Shown here one piece after another: positions 64,000 through 64,000 of a DNA stretch of 64,000 nt (the first letter of the stretch is position 1; each line of letters opens with the position of its first letter). This stretch comes from Lactobacillus intestinalis. Lineage in GTDB: Bacteria; Bacillota; Bacilli; Lactobacillales; Lactobacillaceae. Under the pieces are notes generated by a model. That model ran no database searches. It was not told the origin of the DNA and saw only the letters and a list, made by a program, of their open reading frames with translations. The position numbers were made by a program, and so were the translations under genes. The stretch is from assembly GCF_024397795.1 (NCBI RefSeq), contig NZ_CP072983.1:620001-684000 (forward strand). Direction: 5' to 3'.

Positions 64000-64000
64000 A

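Noticed and set aside
1-64000. CRISPR arrays, prophage modules, insertion sequences, tRNA or rRNA genes
   Set aside because: I saw no regular short repeats, transposase, integrase or phage-type genes, and no cloverleaf or rRNA-like segments on reading both strands; short RNAs could still be missed by eye.

Overview
The window is chromosomal DNA from a low-GC Firmicute, almost certainly a Lactobacillus of the acidophilus/gasseri/johnsonii type. The evidence is AT-rich coding with GGAGG-type ribosome sites, a PepX X-prolyl dipeptidyl peptidase, a LacS permease with a fused EIIA domain, an MFS maltose transporter with maltose phosphorylase and beta-phosphoglucomutase, an LPQTG surface protein, a T-box in front of pheST and PyrR attenuators in front of pyr genes. 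I see no prophage, CRISPR array, insertion sequence, rRNA or tRNA. Most of the window is ordinary core genome in short operons closed by clear hairpin terminators.

Layout. 1-6.7 kb: end of rsfS, tmcAL, yceD; an OmpR-type two-component system; then yidC and acylphosphatase on the minus strand and a TrmH-family methyltransferase. 6.7-12.4 kb: an HxlR regulator, T-box-controlled pheST, greA and an L-2-hydroxyacid dehydrogenase. 12.5-17.9 kb: a maltose block (malR, malT, mapA, pgmB), in which malR seems to start at AUC. 18-26.4 kb, minus strand: a 1509-residue YSIRK/LPQTG leucine-rich-repeat adhesin, an N-acetylglucosamine-type kinase and a YfhO membrane protein. 26.4-37.5 kb: a class B penicillin-binding protein, rpmG, fthC, gluP, yqgQ, a rhodanese-like protein, miaA, ynbB, glnA, a HAD phosphatase, a 14-TM exporter and an unknown acidic protein.

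37.6-45.9 kb is the galactose region. galE and galR diverge. They are followed by the C-terminal remnant of a GH42 beta-galactosidase, then galK-galT-galM-lacS. galE and galK share one control layout: an AGTAAAT-type palindrome at the -35 region and a perfect catabolite-responsive element (cre) just downstream of or touching the -10. This predicts GalR repression plus CcpA repression. The GH42 remnant suggests a former lactose-galactose cluster that has decayed, leaving LacS probably serving galactose or an unlinked beta-galactosidase.

46-49.7 kb holds two transporters, an OsmC-like protein and a tiny membrane protein. 49.7-59.6 kb is the pyrimidine biosynthesis locus: pyrFE on one strand, diverging from pyrD, pyrR, pyrB, pyrC, carA and carB. 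Three separate PyrR-type attenuators precede pyrF, pyrR and pyrB. 59.6-64 kb contains a frameshifted ltrA fragment, an RbsU/GlcU-type sugar porter, pepX, a truncated ArsC-like protein and the end of an alpha/beta hydrolase.

The observations most worth a second look are the AUC start of malR, the GH42 remnant with its surviving operators, the 24-bp duplication over the galR promoter, the inverted repeat embedded in the glnA promoter without a neighbouring glnR, and the tandem 107-residue repeats of the adhesin. I did not find a convincing new multi-gene system.
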